DNA of 64,000 nucleotides, from the NCBI RefSeq assembly GCF_964355755.1, contig NC_092678.1:14728922-14792921 (forward strand), in the 5' to 3' direction. This DNA is from Antedon mediterranea. Its lineage: Eukaryota; Echinodermata; Crinoidea; Comatulida; Antedonidae. The stretch's first letter is position 1. Each line of letters opens with the position of its first letter. Below, in pieces: positions 60,574 to 64,000 of the stretch. Below the pieces are notes generated by a model. That model searched no databases and was not told the origin of the DNA. It saw nothing but the letters and a program-made list of their open reading frames with translations. A program made the translations under genes and the position numbers.

Positions 60574-62030
60574 GTAATTCAGTCTTGTGTTAATGAACTG
60601 AACAATCTAGCATGGTATGATACTGAACAATGATGCTAATTAAGTTTATCAATTAGTAGCAATTATACCCAGGGCGGGTTTAAAAATTAGTTTAAAGCCT
60701 TCTCAACACCCGACGCCAGTATCTGTCTTTACTCACCAACATCACCCTTCTTCAATACCACCCCATACTATTTTTTTTAAACAAATTCTTCCCAGTGATG
60801 GACAAATTCAATTCAACGTAAGCTTCAAATTGAGAGGAGTATACATAGCTATGATGGGTCTAATAATGGTTGAAGTACGTTGTAAATTGTGTAAATGAAT
60901 AGGTGTTATATTGGCTGATAATTAAAATATCTAATTTAGATACTGCGGGCCCCCCAGCCTTCTTTCTCCTCTCACTACCCCAGCCACAATCAACAAACCT
61001 TAACTCCTCCCCTAGACAGTTCAAATATAGTAAATTTTCCTAGTACAATTCAAAGCATATAGGCTACTTCATTACGCCAGTATTTTCGCTCTTCCACCTC
61101 CCCCTACAAACACACCCCAGATACACTGGGTGATGTGTTGAAGACGGTTCCAGTACAAATTATGTTATTATCACTCCCAACCCATAATCCCTCAGTGGCA
61201 GTTTTCAAATGTAGTTTAAAACATTCCAAATACAGTTTAGGTCATGGTTTCCCAGGAATAATTAAATACTTTAACATTTGGCAAACACAATTCTGGTCTA
61301 AGCAAAACCCGCACTATCCCCTGAACCACAACTCCCAACCCCAAGTGTTTTCCTTGGAGGCATCGTGATGTAGTTGAACACAGTAACGGTAAACATTGTG
61401 TGTATGTTCACACAGGAATGGATGTCTGTAATGAGAAAATCCAAGAGACTGATACATAGCTGGATATGGTTAATTTAAAGTACTTTGCTAAATGTGTAAT
61501 TGAATAGGTGTCATATTGGTTAATTAATAAAATATGTATATCTATATCTATATTTCCCCAAACACCTTGCTGAGAATAATTAAAATACTGTAAAACTTTT
61601 GTAGTATAATTTTACAATTTGATAGCCTACAACCCCGAGCCCTAGCAAAAAATGACATCACAAACCACCGCACCCCCTCCCCCCCTCCCACAAAAACCCC
61701 AGGAGTTGGGGGAATTTTTTTTAATGTAGTTTTTAAACCTTCCGGGTACAATTGCCATCATTTTGATACCCCATACGTATGGTTACGTGCATAAACAGAA
61801 ATTTTTATAACGAACAAACATCGAATTTGGGGTTTTGACCACATTTTGGTCCCTAACTTGGATCCTAGGTGGCGGATGATGTTGAAATATAGCTTTGAAC
61901 ATTCCCTGTACAATTGCGGTCATTTTGATACCCCATATGTAAGATTATGTGCAGTAACAAAATGTTGTATAACGAACAAACAAACAAACAAACAGACAAA
62001 CAAACAGACAGACAAACTCTCTCACTTATA
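60574..62030. other. Intron or intergenic DNA with repeated blocks
   Basis: The block ATTTTGATACCCCATA ... ATAACGAACAAACA occurs twice (about 61739-61822 and 61899-61980). The (CAAA/CAGA)n run at 61976-62016 ends at ATATAGA (62029-62035), which read on the minus strand starts TCTATAT, similar to some Helitron 5' ends. No next Roc exon was found. Confidence 0.35.
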
Positions 62031-62361
62031 ATATAGATTCATCATCCAATTTCATTCTTGTATCAATAGATGCTGTCATAATATTAAAAAATAAAACAAA
62101 TCAGATTGCAGAACGTGTAGTAAAGTCGAGTAACACAAACATTGTACACTAACTACAAAAATAACCCTATGACTATCAATAAACATAGATATTTATAAAT
62201 AATTGATCGTCACTTATTCGTGTACGTAAGAATCGTTCTACAACATTGAGTTTAAAATAATATATATAGTTTTATTTAATACATGAGAACTTATGAAAGT
62301 CATACATCAAATAACTACTTGATGTCTTGAAATAATAATGATAAACAATATCAAAACAAAA

Positions 62362-62450
62362 GGACGACGTTAGACGCATTAGGAAAGATAAACATATCCT
62401 AGTCCTCCCTGCAGATAAAGGAAGACCAATAGTAAGACGTGCACAGTTAG
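62362..62450 (+). mobile_element. Penelope-like element fragment
   Basis: The plus strand reads DDVRRIRKDKHILVLPADKG and RPIV. The LPADKGRxxVV phrase is characteristic of the Penelope-like reverse transcriptase N-terminal region. Only about 30 codons remain. Confidence 0.6.
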
Positions 62451-62514
62451 TGCCAACATTATACAATTCCACCCGTGGATAAAAATTAATATTACTCCAT
62501 TAGAGTTTTTAAGA

Positions 62515-62955
62515 CCTTAACAAGGCATTTAATTACATCAACCATCATAAATGGTTACAAACTGAAATATTATGGTGTTCGCGGAATTTATTTGCATTGT
62601 AATGGTTTTCAAGTTATCTACATAAGATACGACAATTGTTGGAAACCATTCTTCGGATATAATTCATTTTACATGTGAAGGGCATCAAGGGCTCATTTTA
62701 GGGCCTCTTTGTTGGTTTTTATTATATGTAATGACCTATGTAAACTATCTAATAATAATTAAATTTTATGTTGATACCTGTATCTTATGTAGTCATAAGA
62801 ATAACAAAAATTATGAATTTCAAATAATGAATGACAATTTGGTTTGATACTTTCAAGAAGTTTTACATCTAATGAACTTACACTTAATTCAAATAAATCA
62901 AAATGTATACTGCTTAGTTCAAGAAATAAAACCCACAAACCTACAGAAATTAATG
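62515..62955 (+). mobile_element. Strongly decayed LINE reverse transcriptase
   Basis: No long open frame remains, but motifs line up across frames: KAFNYINHH, YYGVRGI, TCEGHQGLILGPLCW (for [15 protein letters not shown]), KFYVDTCIL (for the FADDT block) and LNSNKSKCILLSSRNKTHKP. The order and spacing are those of a CR1/Jockey-type palm domain. Confidence 0.7.
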
Positions 62956-63526
62956 ATATATTATCCTCCTGAAAAAAGGGGTTGTTTTTTTGGAATGTTT
63001 ATGCTTCATAATAATTATTCCTTTGACCCAAAAATTGGATAGGAAACACAATTATTTGCTAAAAAAATGTAATTTAAAACAAAGTCAAATTGACTGGAAG
63101 TCAATGGGTTTTGGTTGAACTTAACCATTTATCTTTTTTAATCCATAATAATTCAATTACATCAATTGTTTGGCTATTATAGAGTAGAGTCAAGTCTACC
63201 TTGCTAACTTACATTTATTTGCCCATCTTCAATTTTATCTCATTTAGGCCTACACTATGCTATTTAATGCTGGGTTGGAGCTGGATCTCCATTAATAAAT
63301 TGTTGAATTATTTTGCAAAAGATAACTTGAAGGAAGGATTGTGCTAAGGTTCCTTATTATTACTTATCAATTCTACTTTTTTTTCTCACAAATATTTTGA
63401 CATATGTCATAATTCTATTCATCTGTTTAAGGCATCCAAACAATCTCTCTTTCGCACACTTATTAAAAAGGTTTCCACTTCATTTGTGTCAACCAAAGCC
63501 CGTTCCCTTTCCCACAATATTTCTTC
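62956..63526. other. AT-rich DNA without recognised gene
   Basis: Nothing supported; a short open stretch near 63425-63535 has no recognisable similarity. Confidence 0.35.
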
Positions 63527-63712
63527 TATATATAAAATGTACGTAAGGGCAAAATTCGGTAAATCGCGCCTTACTTCTAGAATTTTTACTCGATGGTATA
63601 TAAAGTTGGTTCGTACTTTCGGTACTGATTTTAACCCCCTGATGTAACCCTGTTCACTAATAATATACGATTATACAGATGTATTGATTTGCGATGAATG
63701 GAACATCCCAAT
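63527..63712 (+). repeat. Dispersed repeat, copy 2 (partner of 24555-25050)
   Basis: CTATATATAAA is followed by TACGTAAGGGCAAAATTCGG and 100 further matching bases, then a jump to TTGATTTGCGATGAATGG. An internal segment present in copy 1 is deleted here. Confidence 0.7.
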
Positions 63713-64000
63713 CTCTCAGTCTGCCAGAGTTTGGTTTAACACAAGTAGGTAAATTTATGAGCCCTTGGTTTACCACATACGGTAGGTAAATATATGGGCC
63801 CATTGAGAATAAACTTGCAATACTTTGACAATACTGTAAACACCTATTAACTATGTTTGGTCTTCATTTGAATCGAACGTTTCTTACTGTGAATGTTCGT
63901 ACTGTTAGATGTAATATAAAAATATATACAAATAAACCTTATTACTGAGGTTGTGGATAGGCTCTACTGTTAGATATATAAACACATTATTATAATATAC

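Overview
The window looks like nuclear DNA from a marine invertebrate. It is AT-rich and intron-rich, has GT-AG splice sites, and carries many decayed non-LTR retrotransposons, a Gmr1-type Ty3/gypsy element and DNA transposons. The frequent 'taggcctaggcc' words and the transposon mix suggest a deuterostome, perhaps an echinoderm; this is inference and no species is named.

Layout. Positions 1-9770 are nested transposons: a minus-strand LINE split by a 4.5-kb plus-strand LINE, then a minus-strand Ty3/gypsy fragment whose integrase lies before its reverse transcriptase, then a CpG-rich inverted-repeat element. From 11380 to 60573 the plus strand carries one large gene, as I read it. Twenty ankyrin-repeat (ANK) exons, nearly all symmetric phase-0 exons of 105 or 111 nt, lead into a capping exon and then six exons that spell the GTPase (Roc) domain of a Roco-family protein: P-loop GKEGAGKT, switch I PSTDGI, DxxG as WDYAGQ, and THMD as the NKxD-like motif. 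All Roc exon phases join without a break. The rest of Roc and any COR domain would lie beyond 60573 and were not found.

The ANK exons come in families. There are two founder-like exons (11380, 12537), five B+C dimers (22681-37598) and eight D exons (23741-46678). Each is embedded in recognisably duplicated intron sequence, and several dead exon remnants lie between them. The array therefore appears to have grown by repeated genomic duplication of intron-exon-intron units.

The gene is heavily invaded by transposons. These include LINEs at 16215-18780, 25611-25985, 31850-32215, 35868-36958 and 46176-46500; a TTAA-flanked 2.86-kb DNA transposon at 28959-31815 and its MITE relative at 21449-21764; a PIF/Harbinger-like remnant near 45189-45800; and a CACTA-like element with two large tandem arrays. 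One full-length CACTA-like copy (52461-60379) has perfect 12-bp terminal inverted repeats and sits inside a Roc coding exon; removing it with one copy of its CA duplication restores the frame. A partial copy (39640-43888) begins one base after the end of an ANK exon. The element carries pieces of spliced, gene-like sequence on both strands.

From 60574 to 64000 there is intron or intergenic DNA with low-complexity sequence and decayed Penelope-like and LINE fragments.
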